Source: an uncultured Opitutia bacterium (GTDB lineage: Bacteria; Verrucomicrobiota; Verrucomicrobiia; Opitutales; Opitutaceae). From it: a stretch of 64,000 nt of DNA. Where the stretch lies: contig CAILHZ010000020.1 in NCBI GenBank assembly GCA_903834135.1, positions 61,800 through 125,799 on the forward strand. Reading direction: 5' to 3'. The notes under the pieces are model-generated. The model searched no databases. It worked only from the letters and a program-made list of their open reading frames with translations, and was not told where the DNA came from. Shown here piece after piece: positions 9,403 to 18,617 of the stretch (positions are counted from its first letter, which is position 1; each line of letters starts with the position of its first letter). The position numbers and the translations under genes are program-made.

Positions 9403-10566
9403 TTATTTAGAAATTCCTAAGTAATTTCCAAAGCCTACTATGATTGTTGAAATAATTAATACGGCGATACCTGTTGCAATTAATGTATGGGCCTTACGGC
9501 TTGAACCCTTCCATTCGTGAAGAATCCAACCCCACATCGTTGAGAAGATTATTATACTCGCCATGTGAAGGGTCCAACTACTGAACCCAAATTTGCCCAT
9601 CTGGGTTTCGCCCATTGTGTAAAAGAAGAACTGAAAGTACCAGGTCGTTCCTGCAAGTGCAGAGAAGATGTAATTTTTTAATACAGGAACGTTTAGATTT
9701 ATTTCAGTTAAACTGCCTGCAACATCTCCACCGTGCTCACTTCCCGAAGCTTGTAAACCTGCATGTTCAGGTTTTGCAACTGAAGCGGTGTACTGGTAAC
9801 CTGTTTTATTCTTAAAGTTTAAAATTACGCACCAAACAAAGTTGGTTGTAAAACCGCCTAATAGTACAACGACTAGTTTAGGAAGGCCTGACCAAATTTT
9901 ATTTGTACCTGCTGCAAGTGAAGCTTCACCAATCGGGTTTGCTGCGGTGAGAGCAAAGGCAAAACATGCACTCATAATGCCAGAGAAAGTTGCTACGAGT
10001 ACGCCTTTTTTAAAATTAAACTCAGCAATTGTTTTCTTTTTATCAGCTTCAGGCATTTCACGTTCTTTGGTGAAGCCAGCAAGTGCCGCAATAGCTATTC
10101 CAAACATACATACGCCAATACCAGCTAACGTTACTTGGCCTGCTGTAGTGGATGCAATTTGACCAATCGTTTGTGCTACAGGAATTGTAGGAATAATAGA
10201 TTTAAAAATCGGAGGCAGGAGTGTTCCAAAAGCAGCGCAGTAGCCTAGTGCCACACCCATACCAAGTGACATACCTAGGTAGCGCATCGTAAGACCGAAG
10301 GTAAGTCCTCCGAAACCCCAGAGTACACCAAAGAAATAGGTCCACCATAACGTACTTGGTGACTGTTGGCTAACGACATGCCATAAATCATTAGTCAGTA
10401 GCGACGCCAATATCCATGGGCAAACAATCCATGAGAAAACACCACCGACTAACCAGTAGGTTTCCCATGACCATTTCTTAACGCCACGGTAGGGCACATA
10501 AAAAGAGCCGGAGGCTAAGCCGCCGAGCCAGTGGAATATAACGCCTAGGAAGGGGTTTGGGGTCAT
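9403..10566 (-). CDS. rhaT: L-rhamnose/proton symporter RhaT
   Basis: Inner-membrane L-rhamnose:H+ symporter. The 387-residue length, about ten hydrophobic helices and the opening segment FHWLGGLASGSFYVPYRGVKKW closely match the RhaT family (drug/metabolite transporter superfamily), as do WGFGGLTFGLTMRYLGMSLG and the C-terminal FGFSSWTLHMA. It has a hydrophilic loop around residues 165-190 and another near 255-290, the latter somewhat long. It lies between two GH28 genes with gaps of 21 and 17 bp, within the RG-I unit, so imported rhamnose is released from RG-I by GH106 and passed to RhaM and RhaI. The substrate assignment is strong from family and context. Confidence 0.93.
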   Translation of the reverse strand: MTPNPFLGVIFHWLGGLASGSFYVPYRGVKKWSWETYWLVGGVFSWIVCPWILASLLTNDLWHVVSQQSPSTLWWTYFFGVLWGFGGLTFGLTMRYLGMSLGMGVALGYCAAFGTLLPPIFKSIIPTIPVAQTIGQIASTTAGQVTLAGIGVCMFGIAIAALAGFTKEREMPEADKKKTIAEFNFKKGVLVATFSGIMSACFAFALTAANPIGEASLAAGTNKIWSGLPKLVVVLLGGFTTNFVWCVILNFKNKTGYQYTASVAKPEHAGLQASGSEHGGDVAGSLTEINLNVPVLKNYIFSALAGTTWYFQFFFYTMGETQMGKFGFSSWTLHMASIIIFSTMWGWILHEWKGSSRKAHTLIATGIAVLIISTIIVGFGNYLGISK

Positions 10567-10583
10567 AATTAAAGCGTAGTTTT

Positions 10584-12038
10584 TTATTGGAGAGTCACAA
10601 GCGGGGAATCAATATTTTGACTAAATTTTAAACTAAGAGGCTTTGCGTCTTTGGTTTTGAAGTGAACATCAGACATAGACCAATTTTCCGCGTACGAGAC
10701 GCTTCCCGCTTCAGCGCCTTCTGCATCAATTTTCTGCCAATTAATAGCACCTAATAATTTTTGCTTCATCCCTGCTGCTGATATAATACGTTTAGCATTA
10801 CTGACATGGATATTGTAGAAGGTAATGTCTTTAATTAAAACATAACCCCGTTCGACTGGAAGTACTGGTGTTGCTAGGGTAGTCCAATAGGCAGGGACTT
10901 GTTTAAAAGTAGATGGAATTTCCGCATAACTGTAGCTTGGGTTCCAATCTAAAGTGAAGGTAAAGGCTCTAGGAACGTTTTTTAAAGTTATGTCTCGGAT
11001 AAGAATGTCTTCAATTGAACCCCCACGGGTATGGGTGGTTTTAAAGCGAATACCCTCGCTAGTTCCGATGCCAGTATTGTGATCCGCTACAATATGCCTA
11101 ATTTTACCTGAGGTTTCACTTCCAAAGGATACAACACCTCCGCCACGTCTACATATATTGTCACGAATTAAAACATACTCAGTAGGTTTATTCACACGTA
11201 GCCCATCAAAGTCACGACCAGCTTTTAAGCATATATCATCGTCATTATTATCAATATCACAGTTCTGCACAAGTACATGACTTGATGAATCAATATCTAC
11301 ACCGTCGGTACTCGGAGCTTTTACGCCGTTAATAATAGCATTATCGCTGATTGTAATGCCATCCACAGTGACCTGATCGCAGTATGTAACTTGAACAACC
11401 CAGAATCCAGATCTGCGTAAATTGAGTTTAGAGATAGTTACATTCTTAGAATTCCATACTACAAACATGCGTATTCGCTGACAATCATAGTCAGCTGCCC
11501 AGCGAATACCTTGGAGATCGTATTCTTTGCGTAGAGCCCAGTATTTTTTCCACCAGATATCACCTTGTCCATCTATAGTACCGCTACCTGTAATTTCAAC
11601 GTCCTCAACATTGTTTGCATTAATAAGTCCTGCTGGCCAGGGCATTTCAATTCCAGCTACTCGCGTGTTTATGATAGGATAATCTCCCAGAGTTTGACTA
11701 CCGAGTAAGATCACGTCTTTTTGAATCTCCAAACGTACATGACTTTTTAAGAAGAGAGCTCCTGTAAGATACTTTCCAGGCTCTAAGGTTACAGTTCCTC
11801 CGCCATGACTTGAGCACTCATCGATGGCATTTTGGATCGCGTGGGTAGAAAACGTGACTGTATCACCCACAGCTCCTAAACGATTAGCAGAAATACTAAA
11901 TGATTTAGTTGAATGATGTGCTCCTACATTTTTGGTCCACTGGGGCAAAGTAACCGATGGTGGTTGAGCATAGCTTACATCTGCTAACAGTGTAGCAAGG
12001 AGTCCTAAGTAGAGAAATTTCCGATTATTAAAGAACAT
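10584..12038 (-). CDS. GH28 glycoside hydrolase (exported)
   Basis: A second family 28 beta-helix hydrolase, 484 residues, with a signal peptide ending near SYAQ (residue 25). The helix opens with ISANRLGAVGDT and IDECSSHGGGTV. The active site shows STDGVDIDSSSHVLVQNC and NNDDDICLKAGRD, supplying the three Asp of the family, then GGGVVSFGSETSG. Compared with the GH28 at 8041-9381 it keeps a DDD cluster and belongs to a different subgroup, often found with rhamnogalacturonan or xylogalacturonan degradation. Its ATG overlaps the stop of the GH2 gene by one base (TAATG), so translation is coupled. Confidence 0.87.
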   Translation of the reverse strand: MFFNNRKFLYLGLLATLLADVSYAQPPSVTLPQWTKNVGAHHSTKSFSISANRLGAVGDTVTFSTHAIQNAIDECSSHGGGTVTLEPGKYLTGALFLKSHVRLEIQKDVILLGSQTLGDYPIINTRVAGIEMPWPAGLINANNVEDVEITGSGTIDGQGDIWWKKYWALRKEYDLQGIRWAADYDCQRIRMFVVWNSKNVTISKLNLRRSGFWVVQVTYCDQVTVDGITISDNAIINGVKAPSTDGVDIDSSSHVLVQNCDIDNNDDDICLKAGRDFDGLRVNKPTEYVLIRDNICRRGGGVVSFGSETSGKIRHIVADHNTGIGTSEGIRFKTTHTRGGSIEDILIRDITLKNVPRAFTFTLDWNPSYSYAEIPSTFKQVPAYWTTLATPVLPVERGYVLIKDITFYNIHVSNAKRIISAAGMKQKLLGAINWQKIDAEGAEAGSVSYAENWSMSDVHFKTKDAKPLSLKFSQNIDSPLVTLQ

Positions 12039-14467
12039 TAAGGTGCATTTATATCTAATCTTGCAGGTGCTAGATCATCAGAAGTTGCATTTATTACGAT
12101 GGGGCCATTTTCAGCGCCACTTTGTTTTACATAGGCAACGCAACGTCCTTCGTAGGCCTTACGATCTGTAGTCTGAAAAGCTTCGTGGCTTGAATTATCT
12201 GCACTATCAACTGCAGTTATTAAACCTGACTTATTTGTACTGAATTTGATCTGGTTATCTGCATTAGGTACAACAACTCCCTGATCATCGGTTACCTCAG
12301 CGCTTACACAGATAACCTTATCATCTGATCCTTGTGTTATCGTACTACGTACTGCACTGAGCTTAATGTGTGTTGGTTTTCCTGCTGTAGCTAAAGTATT
12401 TTGAGAAACGATTTTGCCGTTATTTCTAGCAACTGCTACTAGTTTGCCTGGAGTATATTCAACTTTCCAAAGTCGTGGACTTAGGTCGCTGGATTTTAAT
12501 TTAGTACCTAGACTCTTTTCGTTTAAGAAGAGTTCAACTTCTTCACAATTACTATAGACTTCAACAGACTCAATGTGAGGGGTGGGTAATTTTGGATTCC
12601 AATCTGAGCAAAGTACTTTAACACGCCTACGCGCAGTAGGAGTTGTTTCGTAACCTGGATCGGTCGGGCGCTGTGGTGTAGGGGCAACCCTTCGTGCAAC
12701 AAAAAGAGATGGGGTATCTGACCACCAGCTTTGGAATATTGAGCCATCTGGGTGAGGATATGCAGTACGATCAAGTAGACCAGAAGCTGATGCAATCATA
12801 GGCCATGCTCTGGACTCACCTAGATAGTCAATTCCGCTCCAAATGAACTCACCGCAGTATTCTGGATTATCACGTACTGCCAGCCAGGCCGGTAATTCGT
12901 GTCCATTTTCTGTTCCGATAATTTTACGCGTTGGTTTAGCTTCATGTGCTGCTAACAGTTCATTGAAGCGGTAATTAGTTCCTACAACATCGAGTAAATC
13001 TGCTAGCCCGTTGTCGTAATCATGACTTACGTTAGGTCTAAATAAAGCCTGAGTGACTGGACGAGTAGGGTCAGCATGATGGATTACATTGACTAGATCA
13101 GATAGGATACGGTGAGCTAATTGTGTTTTTGGTGTGTCATGTATTTCATTGCCAGCACTCCACAATATAATACTCGGATGATTACGATCACGCAGCACCA
13201 TATCTTGAGCATCGATTTTATTCCATGCTTCGAAATATAAATGATAATCAAATGGATTCTTTGCTATGGTCCAACAGTCAAATGTTTCATCCATTACTAA
13301 AATACCAAGTTGATCACATAGGTCTAAAAATTCAGGAGCTGGAGGATTATGAGCAGTACGGATTGCATTAACGCCAATAGTCTTAAGGGCCTTAAGGCGT
13401 AATTCCCAGACCCCTTGTGGTACTGCAGCACCAAACGCACTTCCATCGGCATGCAAACAAACCCCTTTGAGTTTAAAGTTTTTACCATTTAAAGAGAACC
13501 CCTTTTCTGAATCAAAAATAAAAGTACGAATTCCTATAGTTGTATCTTCATTATCAAGTGATTTAGAATCGTCATCTGTAGTAACACGTGTTGTTGCTAT
13601 GTAGAGGGTAGGGTTTTCAAGTGACCACAAGCTAGGGTTTTCAACTGCGATTATTTCAGAAAAGTTCTGCGTACTATGTGATGATATTAAAACCGACTTC
13701 GATTTTACTGAAGAAAGTAATCTGTGAGTCTTACTTTCTTTAAGCTCAAAAATTACTGTTGAAATGTGATTCCTATCTGAGTCGTTTGCTACTTGGGTTG
13801 AAAATTTTACGTGTGCTAAGTTAGTTGTAGCATCTACTGTAGCCACAAACGTTGACCAATGACTTAAGTGAACTGTGCTTGTACGTACTAAACGAACATG
13901 TCTATAAATGCCCGCACCTGTATACCAACGGGAAGCGGGTTGTCCTGAATTGTCGACACGTACAGCGATTACATTTTCACCTGTAGCTAAGAGGTGACCT
14001 GTTAGTTCGTAGGAAAAACTCGAATATCCGTAAGGTCTTTGACCTAGGTGATAACCATTAATCCATACGTCACTGTTAGCCATCACACCATCAAATTCAA
14101 TACTCAGCTTAGTGTTACGATCAGCCTCTGAGCTATCCAGAGTAAATGTCTTTCTGTACCAGCCTGTTCCTGCAGGAAGAAATCCGCCTGCGCCTCCAGT
14201 TGGATTAGATTTATCAAATGGTCCTTCAATACTCCAATCATGGGGTAGATTCAGTGTTCGCCACGTTGAGTCGTTGTAGCTGCTTACTTCTGCACCTGGA
14301 GTATCTGCATGGATAAATCTCCAATCATTATCTAATGAGATTATTGCACGTACTGTTCCACTAGAGCCTAGTGAATTACTCTGTGCGTGAGTAGTACTCA
14401 GGGCAGTGAATAAAGAGATGATTAAAGTAGCTATAAACGAGTAACTATACGTATGTAACTTAGACAT
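12038..14467 (-). CDS. Beta-galactosidase-like glycoside hydrolase, GH2
   Basis: An 809-residue exported GH2 enzyme. After a signal peptide (to about 29) come a sugar-binding jelly-roll domain (about 40-200, with LPHDWSIEGPFD and GTGWYRKTF), an immunoglobulin-like domain (about 205-315) and a TIM barrel (about 320-600). The general acid is Glu441 in SAGNEIHD and the nucleophile is probably Glu520 in IGTENGHE; RTAHNPPAPEFLDLCDQLG is the usual pre-barrel signature. The C-terminus adds a DUF4982-like domain and a bacterial Ig-like domain (about 690-809). In this locus it would trim galactan side chains of RG-I. It starts 3 bp after the CE12 gene. Beta-galactosidase is the best guess; beta-glucuronidase activity cannot be excluded. 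Confidence 0.85.
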   Translation of the reverse strand: MSKLHTYSYSFIATLIISLFTALSTTHAQSNSLGSSGTVRAIISLDNDWRFIHADTPGAEVSSYNDSTWRTLNLPHDWSIEGPFDKSNPTGGAGGFLPAGTGWYRKTFTLDSSEADRNTKLSIEFDGVMANSDVWINGYHLGQRPYGYSSFSYELTGHLLATGENVIAVRVDNSGQPASRWYTGAGIYRHVRLVRTSTVHLSHWSTFVATVDATTNLAHVKFSTQVANDSDRNHISTVIFELKESKTHRLLSSVKSKSVLISSHSTQNFSEIIAVENPSLWSLENPTLYIATTRVTTDDDSKSLDNEDTTIGIRTFIFDSEKGFSLNGKNFKLKGVCLHADGSAFGAAVPQGVWELRLKALKTIGVNAIRTAHNPPAPEFLDLCDQLGILVMDETFDCWTIAKNPFDYHLYFEAWNKIDAQDMVLRDRNHPSIILWSAGNEIHDTPKTQLAHRILSDLVNVIHHADPTRPVTQALFRPNVSHDYDNGLADLLDVVGTNYRFNELLAAHEAKPTRKIIGTENGHELPAWLAVRDNPEYCGEFIWSGIDYLGESRAWPMIASASGLLDRTAYPHPDGSIFQSWWSDTPSLFVARRVAPTPQRPTDPGYETTPTARRRVKVLCSDWNPKLPTPHIESVEVYSNCEEVELFLNEKSLGTKLKSSDLSPRLWKVEYTPGKLVAVARNNGKIVSQNTLATAGKPTHIKLSAVRSTITQGSDDKVICVSAEVTDDQGVVVPNADNQIKFSTNKSGLITAVDSADNSSHEAFQTTDRKAYEGRCVAYVKQSGAENGPIVINATSDDLAPARLDINAP

Positions 14468-14470
14468 AAC

Positions 14471-15784
14471 TTAATTTCCGTAGGGTTTTTCAGATGAAAC
14501 AAAGGGACTTTGATCGAGTGCACATGTTCCGTAGATGTCGGGATGTATTGGATCAAAAGCAGGTAGATTATCCAGGATAGCATCCGAAATTGATAAGTGA
14601 TTATCACGTATGCCTTGTATAATGCATTTAGCTAGTTCGTAGCTGCCATAATTATTATGATGAGTTGCTTCCAGTTGACCACGAACCATAGGAAAAAGAA
14701 GTTTAGTTTTTTCAGGTCCTAAGTTTTCGTAAAGAATCTTACTCATTGCGTTCAAGTCGATGAGTGCAACGGCTTGTTCTTTAGCAACAAGGCGTACAGC
14801 TGCCGGATAATCGAGTAGCGAATTGGTTACACGACCTTCGGAGTCAAAGGTACGTCTGTTCATCGGCGTTATTAGAACTGGAGTAGTGTGGTGGGAGCGT
14901 GCTAATGCAATGAACTGTTCAAGTGATTTTTTATAAGTCGTAAATGCACCTACGTTTAAGCCTTTTTCTTTCTGATCATTATGTCCCATCTGAATAAATA
15001 AAAAGTCTCCCTCTTTAAGTAGGGTATCAAGTTTTGCTAATCGTTTTTCCCCGATGAAGCTGCGCAGCGATTCACCAGATTCAGCGTGATTAGCAATAGC
15101 AACGGTTGGTTCAAAAAACCGAGGTAGCATTTGTCCCCAACTTGCGAAAGGCTCTAGTGGTTGGTCACATACTGTTGAATCACCTGCTAGATATATGGTG
15201 TGTAGCGTGTCTATCTTGATAATTTCAAGACGAGCTATACATGGTCTAGGTCCATTAAATTCCAGAGTAAGCTTATTATCCCAATTCCATAATTCTGTAG
15301 TTCTCTCCCGAGGTTTTAATTTTACGTCGACTTTGTCAGAAATGTGATACGATCGCACGTTAACAATAAATTCACGTGTAAGTGACTGTCCTTTTGTAGT
15401 AAGTGTACGCTCAAGCATAAGCCTTCGTACTTCGGCTTTAATCGTTGTTATCGATTCACCTTCTGAATCGCCTAACGTTACAATTACACGGTAGTTACCC
15501 TCTGCAACGCGTGCTGAGAAAAAGAATGGTTTTTCTGCTGTAACAAAATGCGCAATAGTTGAATTACTAGTCTGACGTGTAACAAAATTTAGTGGAGTAT
15601 TTGTTTCAAAACCATAGCCTAGTTTATCTGAGTAAGCTGTATTTGATGAAATTAAGATACTTGAATCTTGAGCTGGGTTTTGACTGAAGCAAAAATCCCA
15701 CTCTGATTTTTGTGAATTTGGTTCTGTTGCATAACATGCAACAAAGCTAACGATATACAGTAGAGTAAATCTGTAAGAAAACAT
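14471..15784 (-). CDS. Rhamnogalacturonan acetylesterase-like SGNH hydrolase (CE12 type)
   Basis: First gene of the large RG-I unit. A signal peptide and an N-terminal beta-sandwich (about 25-190, galactose-binding-like) precede an SGNH esterase domain (about 195-405). Motifs are YLAGDSTVCD with nucleophile Ser203, the Gly in ESGES, and GHND with Asn269. The C-terminal catalytic block reads LEATHHNNYGSYELAKCI, with His375 in place. The family Asp three residues before that His (D-x-x-H) is Glu372 here, which is unusual. The enzyme would remove O-acetyl groups from galacturonic acid in RG-I so that lyases and hydrolases can work. A palindromic operator candidate lies about 100 bp upstream (15885-15897). 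Confidence 0.83.
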   Translation of the reverse strand: MFSYRFTLLYIVSFVACYATEPNSQKSEWDFCFSQNPAQDSSILISSNTAYSDKLGYGFETNTPLNFVTRQTSNSTIAHFVTAEKPFFFSARVAEGNYRVIVTLGDSEGESITTIKAEVRRLMLERTLTTKGQSLTREFIVNVRSYHISDKVDVKLKPRERTTELWNWDNKLTLEFNGPRPCIARLEIIKIDTLHTIYLAGDSTVCDQPLEPFASWGQMLPRFFEPTVAIANHAESGESLRSFIGEKRLAKLDTLLKEGDFLFIQMGHNDQKEKGLNVGAFTTYKKSLEQFIALARSHHTTPVLITPMNRRTFDSEGRVTNSLLDYPAAVRLVAKEQAVALIDLNAMSKILYENLGPEKTKLLFPMVRGQLEATHHNNYGSYELAKCIIQGIRDNHLSISDAILDNLPAFDPIHPDIYGTCALDQSPFVSSEKPYGN

Positions 15785-15884
15785 ATTAGAATGCGGGTTT
15801 AACTACTCATTACAGAAGCAAAATAAATGGGGTTGGCTTCTTAATTTAACTGAAAGAAAAGGCTGTTTCTCAAGTTTCGCTACA

Positions 15885-15897
15885 TCGGACCGTCAGA
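15885..15897. promoter_or_regulatory. Putative LacI-family operator upstream of the CE12-to-GH unit
   Basis: TCGGACCGTCAGA, a near-palindrome centred on one base, in the 163-bp gap between the mutarotase stop and the acetylesterase start. The same 13-bp pattern recurs before rhaI (17568) and in the divergent promoter at 19703. On the minus strand it lies upstream of a TTGAGA-N17-GTTAAA promoter-like pair. Likely bound by the LacI regulator at 17586-18617. Confidence 0.6.
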
Positions 15898-15947
15898 TAC
15901 CTACAATCACATATTCGATATCTTAAATCACTGAAAAGTACTTGGAC

Positions 15948-16262
15948 TTATATCATGTGAAAGACTTCATTGAGTGAGTCACTTATTGGGCTATTGTCAG
16001 GATTAGATGGCATGATTGAACTCATATGAGCCCACCACTTTTTACATATCTCAGTAGAAGCTACTTGATTCCAGCGCTCTAAATTTTCTACTTCTACGTA
16101 ACCAAAGAGTTGATTGGTCTTTGGATCGTGGAATATGGAGTAGTTGTGGGCGCCGTGGGACTTTAGAGTTTGTTCAAGTTCAGGCCATATTGGACTATGC
16201 CTTTTGATATATTCCTGTAACTGATTTGGGTTAACAGTCATAACAAAGCCAAGTCTTTTCAT
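15948..16262 (-). CDS. rhaM: L-rhamnose mutarotase RhaM
   Basis: A 104-residue cytoplasmic protein of the RhaM/YiiL family, which interconverts the alpha and beta anomers of L-rhamnose so that the isomerase receives its preferred form. The whole protein fits the family: opening [11 protein letters not shown], the conserved [20 protein letters not shown] with the catalytic-region His, [19 protein letters not shown], and the Trp pair in [12 protein letters not shown]. It lies 39 bp downstream of rhaI and probably shares its transcript. Length is exactly that of the family. Confidence 0.95.
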   Translation of the reverse strand: MKRLGFVMTVNPNQLQEYIKRHSPIWPELEQTLKSHGAHNYSIFHDPKTNQLFGYVEVENLERWNQVASTEICKKWWAHMSSIMPSNPDNSPISDSLNEVFHMI

Positions 16263-16301
16263 GGTCGAAGTGGTAATAAGTAAACTCTATGAATCCGAAC
16301 C

Positions 16302-17501
16302 TTAGGCGTAGCTACCACCGCGGGATAAATTAAGTTCTTCACGACGTCTACGTCTGTCACCAGCTGCACGTGTTTCATAGCCAGACCTACGATTCTCAGC
16401 AATAGGATCTATAGGCAGACCTTTTTTCTTACGCCATGCGTTGATAGCTGGGCGCACGTCTGTAAAGAAGGCTTCCTTAAGAATTAACTCAGCGGCAACT
16501 ACATCATGATTGGATTGGGCCTTTCTGAGTGCTTTATGATCTATGATTGCTGCCTTTGCGTAAAGCTCTTGAGCCATGATTACAGTTTGAAGAGTCGCTT
16601 CAACCTTCGGCTTTTCATTATGAGACTGATCAATCATGTAAGCGATGTTTGGCATCTTTCCGTGATCAGCTCCGTAAGAGTGAATTTCATGGAAAATACG
16701 AAATGCTTGATAGGGATCAATAGATCCAAATGTTAAGTCGTCATCAGCATACCTGCGATCGTTGAAGTGGAAGCCGCCGAGCATTTCTTCATCGAGTAAA
16801 AATGCGACAATTTGCTCTATATTTTGTCCCGAGTAATGATGGCCTGTATCGACAAGTACTTTAGCTTTTTTACCTGCTTTTTTTGAGTGAATGTAGGCCA
16901 TGCCCCAATCTGCAATATCTGTTGCGTAGAATGCTGGTTCAAATGGCTTGTACTCAATCAAAAGAGTTTGGTCTTTACCAAGCATTGCGTGACACGCCTG
17001 AAGACTCTCGGTTAACGCATGCTTACGATCTCTGATGCTTTCCTGACCTGGGTAATTAGTTCCGTCAGCTAACCACAGTGAAATTAAATCACTGCCTACG
17101 GCTTGACTGATCTTGATAGAATCTTTGCAGTGAGCGAGTGCGCGCTGTCTGATGGCGGGATCACGGTGTGTGAGCGAACCCCATTTGTATTCCTGATCTT
17201 GGAATAGGTTAGGGTTAATTGAACCAATTTTGATTCCGTGCTTAGAGGCAAGACGTGCAACAGATTTAGGATCAATACCAGGCAGGAAATCCCAAAGAAC
17301 GTGTACAGCTACGGTAGGGCAGCAGCCTGTTAATCTATTTACGTGGCCTGCATCTGCTAGCTTATCGTTTAAATCGATAGCTGAGGCATCTTGGAAGAAT
17401 TTGCCGAAGCGTGTTCCTGTGTCAGCAAAACCCCAGCTGGGAATTTCAATTGCAAAATCTTCAAGTGCAATGCGCGCTGCATTTAATTGTTTATTATTCA
17501 T
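16302..17501 (-). CDS. rhaI: L-rhamnose isomerase (RhaI type)
   Basis: Converts L-rhamnose to L-rhamnulose in the cytoplasm; a 399-residue TIM-barrel metalloenzyme of the Pseudomonas stutzeri/RhaI type rather than the E. coli RhaA type. Visible landmarks are GFADTGTRFGKFFQDA near the N-terminus, the metal-ligand Glu in LIEYKPFEP, the Asp in VLVDTGHHY, and the His and Asp in GGFHFNDRRYADDDL. The C-terminus is rich in Arg and Glu. The start at 17501 has a pyrimidine-rich leader and no Shine-Dalgarno. A TATAAA box (17542-17547, minus strand) follows the operator candidate at 17568-17580, so repression by blocking the promoter is plausible. The kinase and aldolase for the next steps are absent from the window. 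Confidence 0.94.
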   Translation of the reverse strand: MNNKQLNAARIALEDFAIEIPSWGFADTGTRFGKFFQDASAIDLNDKLADAGHVNRLTGCCPTVAVHVLWDFLPGIDPKSVARLASKHGIKIGSINPNLFQDQEYKWGSLTHRDPAIRQRALAHCKDSIKISQAVGSDLISLWLADGTNYPGQESIRDRKHALTESLQACHAMLGKDQTLLIEYKPFEPAFYATDIADWGMAYIHSKKAGKKAKVLVDTGHHYSGQNIEQIVAFLLDEEMLGGFHFNDRRYADDDLTFGSIDPYQAFRIFHEIHSYGADHGKMPNIAYMIDQSHNEKPKVEATLQTVIMAQELYAKAAIIDHKALRKAQSNHDVVAAELILKEAFFTDVRPAINAWRKKKGLPIDPIAENRRSGYETRAAGDRRRRREELNLSRGGSYA

Positions 17502-17567
17502 AGGGGGTAGTAAAAGATCAATTATCAGTTTTTAGCTATTTTTTATAAAGAGCACAATGTTGTTAAG

Positions 17568-17580
17568 TCGGACAGTCTGA
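17568..17580. promoter_or_regulatory. Putative LacI-family operator upstream of rhaI-rhaM
   Basis: TCGGACAGTCTGA, between the LacI gene stop (17586) and the rhaI start (17501). On the minus strand the site lies about 20 bases before a TATAAA box at 17542-17547, so it overlaps the expected -35 position. It differs from the site at 19703 at the central base and at one arm base. Confidence 0.62.
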
Positions 17581-17585
17581 TTTTA

Positions 17586-18617
17586 TTAAGAGATGAGTTT
17601 AGAAATTAATGTAGGGCCCTCAATCCATTGGGCTGCAATCATAGTTGTGGAAGCTTTTTCTGGTATTCCGCGTTCATTGCGCTGCAGCTGTGCTATGAGG
17701 AGCTCTACGGCTCTTGAACCAATGAGCCGTGGTTGTAGATCTAGGCCTGAACACTGGTGGGTGTCGACTTGGGTAAGATTTAAACAAAAAAACCCGACCT
17801 CTTCAGGAACCTTTAAATTACATTCTTTTATCCAGTCTATTGCCGGTGCATAATGACCTAAGACAACATCGGGTTTATATTTCTTAAGCCATGCTTTGAA
17901 TGTAGTTTTAGAAAATTGTTCGGTGACTAACGCGGGAACATGAAAATCAATTAGATTATTTCCCTGAAAGGCTAAGAATGCTGCTTTCCACCTGTTTTGA
18001 AGGCGATCGTCCTGGTGACTTTGTAGAAATATTCCAGGACGTTTGTAGCCAAGGCGTTTCAAGCGATTTAATACGTCTAGGAGTGACCTGTAGTGATCGC
18101 AACAAACAGCATGTAAAGCGGGATGCTCAATAATATAATCAGTATAAATACCGGAGTAACGCGACCAGTCTAATTTTGAAAGATCGGGATCACGCCAGGA
18201 AGGTTGTAAGAGTACGCCTTGTATCCCACGTGATTGAAGAATTGCATCTAAGCGAGATACTTGAATTCCTTTTTCGCTAATGAGAAATGGTTGTAATTTA
18301 TAGCCTAATTCAGCGGCACGCTTTTTTGCCCCTTCTACTAGGGCTTCATGGAAACGCTTGCCTAAATTGGGGCGCTCTGGTTCCTCTAAATCTACTGCAG
18401 CTAGGCCACCTCTAAAGGATTTCCCCTGAGAGCGTCGTATTTCTGACATCAAAGCTCCAGCGAGAGGATTTGGCTTATAGCCAACTGCATTTGCTGCTTC
18501 CCAAATACGCTTCGCTGTATCGGGTCTGACCTGTGGAGAACCTCTTAGCGCTTCAGAAACGGTCGTGCGTGAAATATTAAGTGTCTTAGCTAAAGAACGT
18601 ATCGTAGGAGAACTCAT
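17586..18617 (-). CDS. LacI-family transcriptional regulator
   Basis: A 343-residue DNA-binding regulator. The helix-turn-helix is at residues 4-27 (TIRSLAKTLNISRTTVSEAL), followed by the hinge segment YKPNPLAGALM (about 48-58) and a periplasmic-binding-protein-like effector domain (about 95-335) with LQSRGIQGVLLQPSW and a late GSRAVELLIAQLQ. It probably senses rhamnose, rhamnulose or an RG-I fragment. Its ATG overlaps the stop of the upstream secreted unknown protein (ATGA), so the two are coupled. Palindromes of one type at 15885, 17568 and 19703 flank the units around it, which makes it their likely repressor, including of its own unit. Confidence 0.9.
   Translation of the reverse strand: MSSPTIRSLAKTLNISRTTVSEALRGSPQVRPDTAKRIWEAANAVGYKPNPLAGALMSEIRRSQGKSFRGGLAAVDLEEPERPNLGKRFHEALVEGAKKRAAELGYKLQPFLISEKGIQVSRLDAILQSRGIQGVLLQPSWRDPDLSKLDWSRYSGIYTDYIIEHPALHAVCCDHYRSLLDVLNRLKRLGYKRPGIFLQSHQDDRLQNRWKAAFLAFQGNNLIDFHVPALVTEQFSKTTFKAWLKKYKPDVVLGHYAPAIDWIKECNLKVPEEVGFFCLNLTQVDTHQCSGLDLQPRLIGSRAVELLIAQLQRNERGIPEKASTTMIAAQWIEGPTLISKLIS

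Noticed and set aside
9842..10162. 106-codon plus-strand open frame opposite rhaT
   Set aside because: Fully antisense to a well-recognised transporter; its composition mirrors the complementary codons and it has no recognisable motif.
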